A DNA stretch of 64,000 nucleotides. It comes from Sphingobium sp. (GTDB lineage Bacteria > Pseudomonadota > Alphaproteobacteria > Sphingomonadales > Sphingomonadaceae). The notes beneath the pieces were generated by a model. That model saw nothing but the letters and a program-made list of their open reading frames with translations. It made no database searches and was not told the origin of the DNA. The DNA lies in assembly GCA_023266575.1 (NCBI GenBank), contig JAHFPV010000011.1, positions 1 to 64,000 on the forward strand, given 5' to 3'. This document shows positions 1-9,075 of the stretch, piece after piece (position 1 is the first letter of the stretch; the number at the start of each line of letters is the position of its first letter). Made by a program: the position numbers and the translations under genes.

Positions 1-57
1 ACAGGCAAAATGTTGTTAGCACACCCGGTTTTGCCACCAAATCCACGCCCAGCGATA

Positions 58-345
58 TCAGATACTTACCAGCTCACGTTCTCTGCGTGTTCCGCTGGCA
101 CTGTTCAACTTGGGCTTGACCTCGACTAGCGTGCCATGGGCCGACAGGCCGATGCCGTCCGATGTTTCATTGCCTGCTATGACTGCCCAAGGGGTCAGGC
201 CACCCCCTGACGCCCCCTCCAGCGACGTGATGCCGTTGGTCAGCAGCAATTTGCCGCCATTGCGGATCGGTCTGGCCATGCCCTGTTGCGGCGACACAGC
301 GACCAGCATGAGGGCAGCAAGCAGGAGCGGACGGAGATAGGTCAT
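58..345 (-). pseudogene. DUF3034-type outer-membrane protein, truncated remnant
   Basis: The 95-residue product begins with a signal peptide (about residues 1-24) followed by GGKLLLTNGITSLEGASGGG and TPWAVIAG, which I recognise as the start of DUF3034-family proteins. The family usually runs to roughly 280-300 residues, but here similarity stops near residue 76 and a stop follows at 58-60. The DNA from about 1 to 115 looks less GC-rich than the rest. In many proteobacteria DUF3034 genes sit with a cupredoxin-like gene and a GGDEF/EAL gene, exactly the two genes found next door on the other strand. I read it as a gene cut by a rearrangement; a genuinely short protein is less likely. Confidence 0.55.
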
Positions 346-460
346 GATCGGCTGATAGGCAGATCATGGTTAAAATAGCGTTTGCCGCGCTAACCCCCCG
401 ACAATCTGATCCAAAATGAACTAAACATTTGTTCAATATTTCCATTTACCAAGCGTAACC

Positions 461-1075
461 ATGATCGAGCCACGCCTACTCCTTGCTGCCCTGTCTTTGC
501 TCGCCAGTCCGGCAATCGCGGGTGACCTTGATCTTCGGATCGTCGATTCCGCTGGTCGCCCGGTCAGTGACGCGGTCGTCACCGTTCGCCCCGCCGGCGG
601 CATCCCGGCAGGGCCGATCCGCTTTCCGTGGGGCACCACCATGGTGCAGCAGAATATCGCCTTTGCGCCCCATGTGCTGATCGTACCCGTCGGCGCGACG
701 GTGAAATTCCCCAACAAGGACAAGGTGCGGCACCATGTCTATTCCTTCTCCAAACCCGCCAGGTTTGAAATCAAGCTGTTCGGGCAGGATGAAAGCCGCA
801 GCTATATCTTTACCAGCGCGGGCGCGGTGGCGCTGGGCTGCAATATTCACGACGCGATGAGCGGCTTCATCAAGGTGGTCGACACCCCCTTTGCCACCAA
901 GAGCAATGCCGCAGGGCAAGCCCGGATCAACGGGCTGGCGACCGGCACGGCGCAGGTCACGGTCTGGCACCCCCTGCTCAAGGGCAAGGATAATGAGTTG
1001 CTCATCAACCTGCCCATTCCCGGCAGCGGCACGGTGAGCAAAAGCGTGCCAATGGCTTTGCGCGCCTCCAAATGA
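461..1075 (+). CDS. Exported cupredoxin-like protein (methylamine-utilization-protein type)
   Basis: A 204-residue protein with a signal peptide (cleavage near SPAIAG) and a cupredoxin-like beta fold. The copper-site pattern is visible: a histidine pair in VRHHVYSF, then GCNIHDAMSGFIKV supplying Cys, His and Met. Such proteins are often labelled methylamine utilization protein although no methylamine genes are present here. Its stop overlaps the start of the following GGDEF/EAL gene by 4 nt (ATGA), so the two are probably translated together. A periplasmic copper-binding or sensory partner role is an inference. The ATG at 461 has only a weak ribosome site. Confidence 0.8.
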   Translation: MIEPRLLLAALSLLASPAIAGDLDLRIVDSAGRPVSDAVVTVRPAGGIPAGPIRFPWGTTMVQQNIAFAPHVLIVPVGATVKFPNKDKVRHHVYSFSKPARFEIKLFGQDESRSYIFTSAGAVALGCNIHDAMSGFIKVVDTPFATKSNAAGQARINGLATGTAQVTVWHPLLKGKDNELLINLPIPGSGTVSKSVPMALRASK

Positions 1076-3384
1076 CCCGCGCGTTCCGCCTGAAACGACG
1101 ATGGCGGCGCTGGCGGCGCGCGGCGCAGTCGACCCTGACGATCAGGATGACGCTCTTTTACGGCGCGTTGTTCGTCGCGGTGACGACGCTGACCCTGTTC
1201 GGCACGCGCAATGCCATCGAAAGCTATGCCGAAAATGTCATTCGCCGCGAAATGAACGTCGGCAGCGCGCTGTTCGACCGGATTTCAGCGATGCAGTTGC
1301 GCCAGCTTGGCCAGGGGGCCGACGTGCTGGCCAGCGATTTCGGCTTTCGCGAGGCGGTCGGCACCGGTGACGCCCCGACGATCGAGTCCGCGCTGGACAG
1401 TCTGGAAGGGCGATTCCAGCTCGACCATGCGCTGTTCGTCGGGGTCGATGGCACGGTGGTGGGCGACATCAAGGATTTAAGCCGCCCGGAACAGGATCAG
1501 CTTTACGACGCGCTCGACGCCGGGCGCACGCAGGGCGTCGTGCGATGGGGCAGCGACAGCCATATCGCGGCCGCCGCGCCCGTGCGCGCGCCGATGCTGA
1601 CCGGCTGGGTCGTGTTCGCCCGCAACATGGGTCCAGCCGACCTCAACGCGCTGGCGAAACTCTCCTCGATCGACCTGCATCCGCAACTCATGCCACTGGC
1701 GCGTGTCGCGCGTGCGGACAAGGCCGATGGCGGCCTGCGCGAAGTCATGCGCGATGGTGAACTGATGCTGGTGCAGACCCGGCCAGTCGAAACGCTGATT
1801 AAGACCGCGCCGGAAATGCTGGTGCTGGAATATAGTCTGACCCGCGCCATGGCGGGCTATGCCCCGATCCTGTGGGCCTTGTTCGGATTTGGCGCGATTG
1901 GCGGCGTGCTGGCGGTGGCTGGCGTATTTGCGGCTTCCCGCCGCCTGACCCAGCCGATCGTCGCGCTGGAGGCTGCCGCGCGCAAGGTGAGCGCAGGCGA
2001 ACATGCGCAGGTGAAGGTCGAGACGCGCGACGAAATCGGGCGGCTGGCGCAAAGCTTCAACCGCATGGTCGAGGCGGTCGAGGCGCGTGAGGCGCAGATT
2101 GCGCACATGGCCTTCCACGACGCGCTGACCGGCCTGCCCAACCGGGCGATGCTGCGCGAACAGGTCGCGCTGGGTCTGACCCGCGCCGAGGGCGGCAATC
2201 TGATGCTGTTCAGCGTCGACATCGACAATTTCAAATCAATCAACGAATCGCTTGGCCATCCGATTGGCGACGCCTTGCTGTGCGAAGCCGGCACGCGCCT
2301 GGCCGCGACCTGCCCCAGCGGCTTTGTCGCCCGACTGGCGGGGGACGAATTTGCGGTCAAAATTCGCGCAGGCGGACAGACCGCCGATCAGGCCGGTCGC
2401 GCCATCGTCGCGGCTATGGCCGAACCTTTCGATATTGACGGCCATCGCATCATCGTCAGCGCCAGCGTCGGCATCGCGCTCAGCCCGCAGGACGGCGCGG
2501 ACGCGACCAGCCTGCTCAAAAATGCCGAACTCGCGCTGCACCGGGCCAAGAGCGAGGGCAAGGGCAGTCATCGCTTCTTTGAAAGCGCCATGGATGCCGA
2601 GGCGCAGGCCCGCCGTGCGCTGGAAACCGACCTGCACGACGCGCTGCGCAACGGCGAGCTGGCGCTGCATTTCCAGCCGCTGTTCGGCCTGTCGCAAAAT
2701 CGCGTCACTGCGTTCGAGGCCTTGCTGCGCTGGCAGCACCCCACGCGTGGCATGGTGTCGCCGGTCAATTTCATCCCGCTGGCCGAGGAAACCGGCCTCA
2801 TCATCCCGATCGGCGAATGGGCGCTGCACGAATCCTGCCGGATCGCCGCGACCTGGCCCGACCATATCCGCGTCGCCGTCAACATATCCCCCATCCAGTT
2901 TCGCAGCCCCAATCTGGCCGCCGTGGTGCTACAGGCGCTGGCGCGGTCGGGCATCGCGCCCAACCGGCTGGAACTGGAAATCACCGAAAGCCTGTTCATC
3001 GACAATGTCGAGGCGACGTTATCCTCGCTCCACAGCCTGCGCGCGCTGGGCGTGCGCGTGGCGCTCGACGATTTCGGCACCGGCTATAGCTCGCTCAGCT
3101 ATTTGCGCAGTTTTCCCTTCGACAAGCTCAAGATTGACCGCAGCTTCATCGTCGATCTGCTGGAGCATAAGGGCGCGACCGCCATCATCCGCGCGATCAC
3201 GACGCTGGCCGACGCGCTGGGTATCGAAACCACTGCCGAGGGCGTGGAACATAGCGAGCAGCTCGACATATTGCGCGCAGAAGGGTGCGGCCAGATCCAG
3301 GGCTATCTGTTCAGCCGTCCGATCCCCGCGCAGGAGGTCGAGGCGCTGCTGGGCAAGCTGGATGGCGCACGCAAGGCGGCCTAA
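1072..3384 (+). CDS. Membrane-bound GGDEF/EAL cyclic-di-GMP protein with HAMP domain
   Basis: 770 residues: an N-terminal membrane segment (about 22-45), a periplasmic sensor region to about 255, a second membrane segment (about 258-288), HAMP, then GGDEF and EAL domains. The cyclase signature reads AGDEF (in RLAGDEFAV) instead of GGDEF, so cyclase activity is uncertain. The phosphodiesterase half looks intact: EALLRW, ITESLF, DDFGTGYSSL and KIDRSF are present. It would act on cyclic di-GMP at the inner membrane, with the periplasmic domain as input. It overlaps the upstream cupredoxin-like gene by 4 nt, which suggests that protein may feed its sensor domain. Confidence 0.9.
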   Translation: MTRAFRLKRRWRRWRRAAQSTLTIRMTLFYGALFVAVTTLTLFGTRNAIESYAENVIRREMNVGSALFDRISAMQLRQLGQGADVLASDFGFREAVGTGDAPTIESALDSLEGRFQLDHALFVGVDGTVVGDIKDLSRPEQDQLYDALDAGRTQGVVRWGSDSHIAAAAPVRAPMLTGWVVFARNMGPADLNALAKLSSIDLHPQLMPLARVARADKADGGLREVMRDGELMLVQTRPVETLIKTAPEMLVLEYSLTRAMAGYAPILWALFGFGAIGGVLAVAGVFAASRRLTQPIVALEAAARKVSAGEHAQVKVETRDEIGRLAQSFNRMVEAVEAREAQIAHMAFHDALTGLPNRAMLREQVALGLTRAEGGNLMLFSVDIDNFKSINESLGHPIGDALLCEAGTRLAATCPSGFVARLAGDEFAVKIRAGGQTADQAGRAIVAAMAEPFDIDGHRIIVSASVGIALSPQDGADATSLLKNAELALHRAKSEGKGSHRFFESAMDAEAQARRALETDLHDALRNGELALHFQPLFGLSQNRVTAFEALLRWQHPTRGMVSPVNFIPLAEETGLIIPIGEWALHESCRIAATWPDHIRVAVNISPIQFRSPNLAAVVLQALARSGIAPNRLELEITESLFIDNVEATLSSLHSLRALGVRVALDDFGTGYSSLSYLRSFPFDKLKIDRSFIVDLLEHKGATAIIRAITTLADALGIETTAEGVEHSEQLDILRAEGCGQIQGYLFSRPIPAQEVEALLGKLDGARKAA

Positions 3385-3414
3385 GCGCGTCGTCGCTCTT
3401 GGCTGAAACTCCAC

Positions 3415-3485
3415 CTCCGTTCGTTTCGAGCGAAGTCGAGAAACGTCGTGCGCAGGTTTCTCGACTTCGCTCGAAACGAACGGAG
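3415..3485. repeat. REP-like perfect palindrome, copy A
   Basis: A 30-bp arm (3415-3444) is the exact reverse complement of 3456-3485, separated by an 11-nt loop. The 32 nt at 3413-3444 recur identically at 23025-23056. It lies just after the stop of the GGDEF/EAL gene and before the convergent end of the nucleotidyltransferase gene, as expected for a dispersed REP-type element. It could also act as a bidirectional terminator or mRNA-stabilising hairpin. Confidence 0.85.
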
Positions 3486-3495
3486 ATTAGGGGGG

Positions 3496-4287
3496 CTAGG
3501 TGCTTATTCGCGCGGCGACGATCCGTTCGATCAGCACCACATCGTCCACCTTGTCCGCGTCGATACAGGCTTCGGCCTTCTCCATAGCGACCAGCCGGGC
3601 AACCAACCCAAAACGCCGCCCGATCCGCGCGATACCACCACGCAGTGTCAATAGGCGCAGCAATGTGCCGAGCAGCGCGACGGGACCAAAGGCGGACACG
3701 ATCTTCCAGCCCTTCTTGCGGTCCTGCTCGACCTCCTGCCACAAGGCGATGATGGGCCGCGCCCGGTCACTGCCGAACCAGAAGATATTGGCGCCAGACC
3801 ACCAGCCATCGCGAAATTTGAGCCAGGTGCGGCGCGACCCAGGATAGCGCGCCAGCAGCGTCGCCCGCTCCACCATGGCGACCGCAATGTCCGCCCCCGC
3901 CGCCTCGCGCGTGAACTGATCCAGCATCGCGCTATCGAGCAGCACATGGTCGGCGGTCGTCAGCAGAATCGGAAATGGCACATCGCCCCGCTCCAGCAGC
4001 GCCAGCAGCGAAGAGGCTATGCCCGCCCCGCTCTGCTCGAACCGGACATGCGGGTGCGTCAGCAACCATGCCGTCGCGGGATTAGCAGCAAAAGGATCAG
4101 CCGACTGGGTCAGGATGATGACCTGCCCCACCACCGGATGCGCCAGCAACGCGCGGGCCGGATGGTTGATCATTGGCTCGCCCGCCACCGGCACCAGCGG
4201 CTTGATCGCCACCCCTGCCGCTACGGCGAGAGGATCAGGCGTGGGCCGTGATCCGGCGAGCAGGATGGCGGTAATGGGCACGATCAT
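3496..4287 (-). CDS. MobA-like NTP transferase domain protein
   Basis: 263 residues beginning VPITAILLAGSRP, the nucleotide-binding loop of the GT-A/MobA-like nucleotidyltransferase fold, followed by KPLVPVAGEPMINH, typical of sugar-1-phosphate or molybdopterin nucleotidylyltransferases. An LLTTADHVLLD segment corresponds to the metal-binding Asp region (usually D-x-D or TxxD). It is expected to transfer a nucleotide to a phosphorylated acceptor in the cytoplasm; the acceptor cannot be told from sequence. It is convergent with the GGDEF/EAL gene, with the palindrome at 3415-3485 between them, and lies 40 nt after the M23 peptidase gene on the same strand. Confidence 0.75.
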   Translation of the reverse strand: MIVPITAILLAGSRPTPDPLAVAAGVAIKPLVPVAGEPMINHPARALLAHPVVGQVIILTQSADPFAANPATAWLLTHPHVRFEQSGAGIASSLLALLERGDVPFPILLTTADHVLLDSAMLDQFTREAAGADIAVAMVERATLLARYPGSRRTWLKFRDGWWSGANIFWFGSDRARPIIALWQEVEQDRKKGWKIVSAFGPVALLGTLLRLLTLRGGIARIGRRFGLVARLVAMEKAEACIDADKVDDVVLIERIVAARIST

Positions 4288-4327
4288 ATCCGCCCTCTAG
4301 CCAAGCAGGGGCAGCACGGAAAGCGGC

Positions 4328-5857
4328 TTATTTCCCGCTCGCCACCGGCGCGACCTGCTTTTGCGCGAAGCGGTCCTGCTGGCCGACATGCAGCCCCTTA
4401 TACTGCGCCAGCTTCGCACGAAACGCGGACAGTTCGGCGCCGGCCAGTTGCGCGGTGGTGGTGAATTTCACCGACAGCGGGTTGATCGTCGCGCCATTGC
4501 GATAGAGTTCATAATGGAGATGCGGACCGGTCGACAGGCCGGTGGAGCCGACATAGCCGATCACCTGGCCCCGGCGGACCCGCTGCCCCGGCGCAGCGGC
4601 AATGCGGTTCATATGGGCGTAGCCGGTGGCAAGACCGCCGCCATGCTGGATGCGGACATAATTCCCATGCCCGCCATGCCGCCCGGCAAAGGCGACAATG
4701 CCATCGGTCACGGCATAGATGGGCGATCCGTAACGCGCGGCGAAATCGATACCGGCGTGCATCCGCGTATAACCCAAGATCGGGTGCCGCCGCTGGCCAT
4801 AGCCCGACGTCATGCGCCCCGCGACCGGCGAGGACAGCACGCCACGCCGTTCGCCCACGCCCGATGCCTCGAACCATTCGGTGCGGCCATCCTTGGTCCA
4901 GCGCAGCATGTCGACCGACTTGCCGCTGGCGCGCTTCAGGCCTGCATAGAGAAGATCGCCCACCTCAACATCGCCGGTCTCGGCGCGGCGATAGGCAGTG
5001 ACGATGTCATAGCGGTCCCCCGCCCCGATCCCGCCCAGATCGACCTGTCCCGCAATCACCCGCAGGAACGCCTGCACCGCCTTGGGCGGCGCACCGGCTG
5101 CGCGTGCGGAACGATAGATGCTGTCGCCGACCACGCCCTGAATCCGCAATGGCGTATCGTCGACGCGGATGGGGATGCGCTTGACCGTCAGCACGCCACC
5201 GCTGCGCGTCAGTTCCAGCCCCAGGTCGAGCCGGGCGCGGAACGCCAGCCTGTCCAGCGGCCGGGGCCGGTCGCGGCTGGCGCGGCGGCCCAAAATGATG
5301 TCGAGCCGTGTGCCGGGCTTCACCCCGCCGGCAATGTCTCCCCCGACCAGCGCGTTGATCGTCGCGACGTCACCGCCGCTGACGCCAGCGCGCGACAGTG
5401 CGCGCGACAGCGTATCGCTGCTGCCAACCTGTGCATTCAATTCAATCTGCGGCCGTTCTGGCGTCTGGCGCAGCGGCTGCACGGCATCGGTCGACCCCAT
5501 GCGATGGCCACTGTCCGCGCCCAGCGCCAGCGGCGTGATCATCTGGCTGCGCACTTCGTCAAACTGCTTGTTGCCCAGCAGCGCACCCGGCGCACCCGGT
5601 ACCGGCTGAAAACCGGGCGAGAGATAGAGGGCGGTGGCGCACAGGCCGATACAGGTGGCAAGGCCACGAAACCATGTCAGGCTGCCGACACGCTGGCCAA
5701 GGTCGGGGACCAGTTCCACCTCGTCCGACCATTCGCGCAACCGCGCGCGCCAGTCCTGCGGTGGTGGGGCTATCGGCGTCCGGGCAAGCGAATCGGCCAG
5801 CCACAGCGACATGGACGCGCCGCCCTGTTGCGAACCGAACTGGCTTTCCTGAAACAA
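4328..5857 (-). CDS. Membrane-anchored M23 peptidoglycan endopeptidase
   Basis: 509 residues: a cytoplasmic N-terminus of about 60, one membrane segment (around FRGLATCIGLCATALYL), a long periplasmic linker with LysM/OPA-like character, and a C-terminal LytM (M23) zinc peptidase domain. Zinc motifs are complete: HAGIDFAA (HxxxD) and HLHYEL (HxH). It should cut peptidoglycan cross-bridges at the inner-membrane/periplasm face. The start is uncertain: the full frame opens at TTG 5857, while an ATG lies at 5812; I keep 5857 because the GGAS-type N-terminus recurs in related sphingomonad peptidases as I remember them. Divergent from the helicase gene. Confidence 0.88.
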   Translation of the reverse strand: MFQESQFGSQQGGASMSLWLADSLARTPIAPPPQDWRARLREWSDEVELVPDLGQRVGSLTWFRGLATCIGLCATALYLSPGFQPVPGAPGALLGNKQFDEVRSQMITPLALGADSGHRMGSTDAVQPLRQTPERPQIELNAQVGSSDTLSRALSRAGVSGGDVATINALVGGDIAGGVKPGTRLDIILGRRASRDRPRPLDRLAFRARLDLGLELTRSGGVLTVKRIPIRVDDTPLRIQGVVGDSIYRSARAAGAPPKAVQAFLRVIAGQVDLGGIGAGDRYDIVTAYRRAETGDVEVGDLLYAGLKRASGKSVDMLRWTKDGRTEWFEASGVGERRGVLSSPVAGRMTSGYGQRRHPILGYTRMHAGIDFAARYGSPIYAVTDGIVAFAGRHGGHGNYVRIQHGGGLATGYAHMNRIAAAPGQRVRRGQVIGYVGSTGLSTGPHLHYELYRNGATINPLSVKFTTTAQLAGAELSAFRAKLAQYKGLHVGQQDRFAQKQVAPVASGK

Positions 5858-6081
5858 ACCCGCGACCCCCAGGGCATTTTTATCATTGCGTCCGCAACGG
5901 CCCCGCGCGCCGTGCGTCGAGCTTCACTGTTGTGAACCCCCAAGGTTAAAGTCAATTTAAGACGGCCCTATGACACCTGGCCGTGCGACGAACGGTGCCA
6001 GCGGTCCGACAGGATTGCGGCTAGCGAGGGAACCTCTAAATCCGCTTGCCCCCGACCCCGTCCTGCCCGACAGAATGGGCC
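5858..6081. other. Divergent intergenic region between M23 peptidase and helicase genes
   Basis: About 220 nt that should hold promoters for both flanking genes. I see no clear -35/-10 pair, tRNA or repeat in it. An in-frame TTG at 6046 would extend the helicase by 12 residues. Confidence 0.5.
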
Positions 6082-8691
6082 ATGGTCCAGTTCACCCGTT
6101 CGCCCGTCACCGCCGTTCTGGGTCCAACCAACACCGGCAAGACCCATCTGGCCGTCGAACGCATGTGCGGCCATAGCAGCGGCATGATGGGATTTCCGCT
6201 GCGGCTGCTGGCCCGCGAAGTCTATGACCGGGTGGTGGCGATCAAGGGACCGGCCCAGGTCGCGCTGATCACCGGCGAGGAAAAGATCGTGCCCCCGCAG
6301 GCCCGCTATTTCCTCTGCACCGCCGAATCCATGCCCCTCCAGACCGATTACGCCTTCGTCGCGCTGGACGAGGCGCAGATCGGCGCGGACCCGGAACGCG
6401 GCCATATTTTCACTGACCGGCTGTTGCGCGCACGCGGGCGCGAGGAAACGATGATCCTGGGGTCAGCCAGCATCGCCCGACTGGTCAAATCGCTCATTCC
6501 CGATGTGGACATTATCGGTCGCCCGCGCTTTTCCACCCTCTCCTATGCGGGCGCGAAGAAGCTGTCCCGCCTGCCCAAACGCTCCGCCATCGTCGCCTTC
6601 TCCGCCGAGGAAGTCTATGCCGTCGCCGAAATGCTGCGCCGCTTTCGCGGCGGCGCGGCGGTGGTGATGGGCGCGCTCAGCCCCCGCACCCGCAATGCGC
6701 AGGTACAGATGTTTTTGAATGGCGAGGTCGATTATCTGGTCGCCACCGACGCGATCGGCATGGGGCTGAACCTGGACGTCGCCCATGTCGCCTTCGCTTC
6801 GCTGCGCAAGTTCGATGGCCGTCGCAGCCGCCGCCTGACCGTCGCGGAAATGGCGCAGATCGCCGGGCGCGCGGGCCGCCATCACAAGGACGGCACCTTC
6901 GGCAGTCTGGGCGGCGAGGATGGTAACGCCGCCTTCACCCCCGAAGAAATCGAAGCGATCGAGGCGCACCGCTTTCCGCCTATCGAGCATCTCCACTGGC
7001 GCGATGGCGCGCCCCGGCTGGACAGTCTGGCGACCCTGATCGCCGATCTGGAGGAACGGCCCGACCGCCCCGAACTGCGCGCCGCGCCCGAAGCTGTCGA
7101 TCTCGCTGTCTTGAAGCGCATGGCTGCCGACCCTGCCGTCATCGACCGGGTGCGCGGCCAGCGGCAGGTCGCGCGGCTCTGGGACGCCTGCGGCCTGCCC
7201 GATTTCCAGAAACTGGGCGCAGACCATCATGCCCGCACCGTCAGCCGCATCTGGCATTTTCTGTCCGAAGGCAACGGCCATATCCCGCGCGACTGGTTCG
7301 CGCAGCAACTCGCCCGGCTCGATTCGGTGCAGGGGGATATCGACACGCTGTCGGGCCGGATCGCGGCGGCGCGGACATGGGCCTATATCGCCCATCGCGC
7401 CGACTGGCTGGCCGACCCTGCCGAAATGGCCGAACGGACCCGCGCGCTGGAGGAAAAACTGTCCGACGCGCTGCACGCCGCGCTGACGCAGCGTTTCGTC
7501 GACCGGCGCACCACCGTCCTGTTGCGTGACATCGGCCAGAATGTGAACCAGTTGCCGGTAACGGTAGAGGCCGACGGCAACGTCTGTGTAGATGGCGAAA
7601 CGATCGGGCGACTTGACGGCTTTCGATTCTCGGTCGATCCCGCTACGCGCCATCAGGACAGGAAATTGCTGTTGGCTGCGGCGGAAAGGCGCCTTGGAAA
7701 GGTATTACGGGTGAAGGCAGACGAATTGATCGGCGCGGCGGACGTGGATTTCGCGCTTCTGGACGCAGCGGGCGACGCGCCCGGCATTGCGTGGAACGGT
7801 ACGCCAGTCGCCGCATTGCTGGCAGGGCCGACCCTGCTGACGCCCGAAATCCGGCTGGATCGCGCGATTCTGGCGCTGGATCAGGATGTGCAGAAACAGG
7901 TGACATCGCGCCTCACCAACTGGGTCGATGCGCAAAAGCAGAAGCATTTGCTGCCGCTGGTCAAGATGGCCGAAAGCGCCGCCGACCCGCAGGTGCCACC
8001 CGTGGTGCGCGCCGTATTTGCGCAGTTGGGCGACGCAGGCGGGGTCAGCCCGCGCACCGATCTCGATTCGGCCCTCGGCCATCTGGACAAGGACCAGCGC
8101 CATTTGCTGCGTCGCGCCGGCATCGATATCGGCGTGCTGGATCTTTATCATCCCGGCCTGCTCAAGCCCGGCGCGGCGCGCTGGCGCGGCGCGTTGCTGG
8201 CGGCGCGGATCGGCAAGCCCTGCCTGCCTTTGCCACTGCCCGGCCTCACCCTGATCCCGGCTGGCGAAAAATTCGACCAGATGGGCGCGCGGATCGCGGG
8301 CTTCCGTACCTTTGGCGAACAGATGCTCCGCATCGACATGGCTGAACGCATGGCCCGCACCGCGCATGAAGCCATTGCCAAGGGCGAAGCTTTCACCGCC
8401 ACAAGCCCCCAGATCGTCTCGCTCGGCCTGTCCGAGCCTGCGTTCCTTTCGCTGATGCGCGCCGCGGGTTTCCGTGCCGTGGAAGGCGCAGAGGAAGGCA
8501 AGCCCAACTGGGTGTTCAAGGGGCGGCAAAAGGCGCGCCCGCCCCAGCAGCCGCCCGCCCCGGCGCGCGACGGCAAACCACGCGGCAAGCCCGCGCCACG
8601 GCCCGCCGCCGCAACGCCTGCCAGAGCGCCCGCGGCCCCCGCCAACAACGCCTTTGCCGGTCTCGCCGCGCTGCTCGGCCGCAATGGCTGA
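6082..8691 (+). CDS. Suv3-like DEAD/DEAH-family RNA helicase
   Basis: 869 residues from ATG 6082. Walker A reads GPTNTGKTH near the N-terminus, the DExH-type box appears as ALDEAQIG, motif III as LGSAS, and motifs V/VI as ATDAIGMGLNL and QIAGRAGR. This set is characteristic of the Suv3/mitochondrial-type RNA helicases found across Alphaproteobacteria. The C-terminal tail is rich in Pro, Lys, Arg and Ala, probably RNA-binding and disordered. The likely role is RNA unwinding linked to degradation or ribosome metabolism. It overlaps the following S4-domain gene by 8 nt, and helicase/S4/ferredoxin/CarD is a recurrent alphaproteobacterial gene order. An upstream in-frame TTG at 6046 is less likely as start. 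Confidence 0.88.
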   Translation: MVQFTRSPVTAVLGPTNTGKTHLAVERMCGHSSGMMGFPLRLLAREVYDRVVAIKGPAQVALITGEEKIVPPQARYFLCTAESMPLQTDYAFVALDEAQIGADPERGHIFTDRLLRARGREETMILGSASIARLVKSLIPDVDIIGRPRFSTLSYAGAKKLSRLPKRSAIVAFSAEEVYAVAEMLRRFRGGAAVVMGALSPRTRNAQVQMFLNGEVDYLVATDAIGMGLNLDVAHVAFASLRKFDGRRSRRLTVAEMAQIAGRAGRHHKDGTFGSLGGEDGNAAFTPEEIEAIEAHRFPPIEHLHWRDGAPRLDSLATLIADLEERPDRPELRAAPEAVDLAVLKRMAADPAVIDRVRGQRQVARLWDACGLPDFQKLGADHHARTVSRIWHFLSEGNGHIPRDWFAQQLARLDSVQGDIDTLSGRIAAARTWAYIAHRADWLADPAEMAERTRALEEKLSDALHAALTQRFVDRRTTVLLRDIGQNVNQLPVTVEADGNVCVDGETIGRLDGFRFSVDPATRHQDRKLLLAAAERRLGKVLRVKADELIGAADVDFALLDAAGDAPGIAWNGTPVAALLAGPTLLTPEIRLDRAILALDQDVQKQVTSRLTNWVDAQKQKHLLPLVKMAESAADPQVPPVVRAVFAQLGDAGGVSPRTDLDSALGHLDKDQRHLLRRAGIDIGVLDLYHPGLLKPGAARWRGALLAARIGKPCLPLPLPGLTLIPAGEKFDQMGARIAGFRTFGEQMLRIDMAERMARTAHEAIAKGEAFTATSPQIVSLGLSEPAFLSLMRAAGFRAVEGAEEGKPNWVFKGRQKARPPQQPPAPARDGKPRGKPAPRPAAATPARAPAAPANNAFAGLAALLGRNG

Positions 8692-8980
8692 TCCAGTCGC
8701 GGTGGGCGGCCATGGCCCCACGCTGCGCATCGACAAATATCTGTGGTTCGTCCGGCTATGCCCCAGCCGGTCGAGCGCACAGAAGCTGGCGGAGGACGGC
8801 CACATCCGCGTCAATGGCCGCCGGATAGAACGCGCCCACGCCGCCATCCGCGTGGGCGACCTCATCACCTTCCCTCACGGCCAGAGCGTGCGCGTGGTGC
8901 GGGTGGCGCAACTACCGGTCAGGCGCGGACCGGCGGTCGAGGCGCAGGGATGCTATGAAGAGCTGACGGTGGGGGAGTGA
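8684..8980 (+). CDS. S4 RNA-binding domain protein (HslR-like)
   Basis: 98 residues. After a short lead the sequence LRIDKYLWFVRLCPSR and the KLAEDGHIRVNGRRIERA segment form a complete S4 fold, as in the heat-shock protein Hsp15/HslR, which rescues stalled 50S subunits carrying nascent chains. The ATG at 8684 lies inside the end of the helicase gene (8-nt overlap), so translational coupling is expected. Function as a ribosome-associated RNA binder is a family inference. Confidence 0.85.
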   Translation: MADPVAVGGHGPTLRIDKYLWFVRLCPSRSSAQKLAEDGHIRVNGRRIERAHAAIRVGDLITFPHGQSVRVVRVAQLPVRRGPAVEAQGCYEELTVGE

Positions 8981-9075
8981 AGTGCAAGCTGCAGGCGCCC
9001 AACATTATCCTCATTGACCTTGCGCTTGCCTGCGCATAGCAGGACCGCGCTTTTCCAACCAAGAGTGCCCTGACA

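Noticed and set aside
461-1075. Methylamine utilization gene
   Set aside because: The name is inherited from annotation; there are no mau genes nearby and the protein is simply cupredoxin-like.
2252-3406. 384-codon frame inside the GGDEF/EAL gene
   Set aside because: Shifted-frame shadow, Arg/Ser/Pro-rich with no motif; the GGDEF/EAL frame is clearly coding.
4361-5935. 524-codon plus-strand frame over the M23 gene
   Set aside because: Antisense shadow; the minus-strand frame has full M23 motifs.
7705-8868. 387-codon minus-strand frame over the helicase
   Set aside because: Antisense shadow with no motif; also runs across the S4 gene start.
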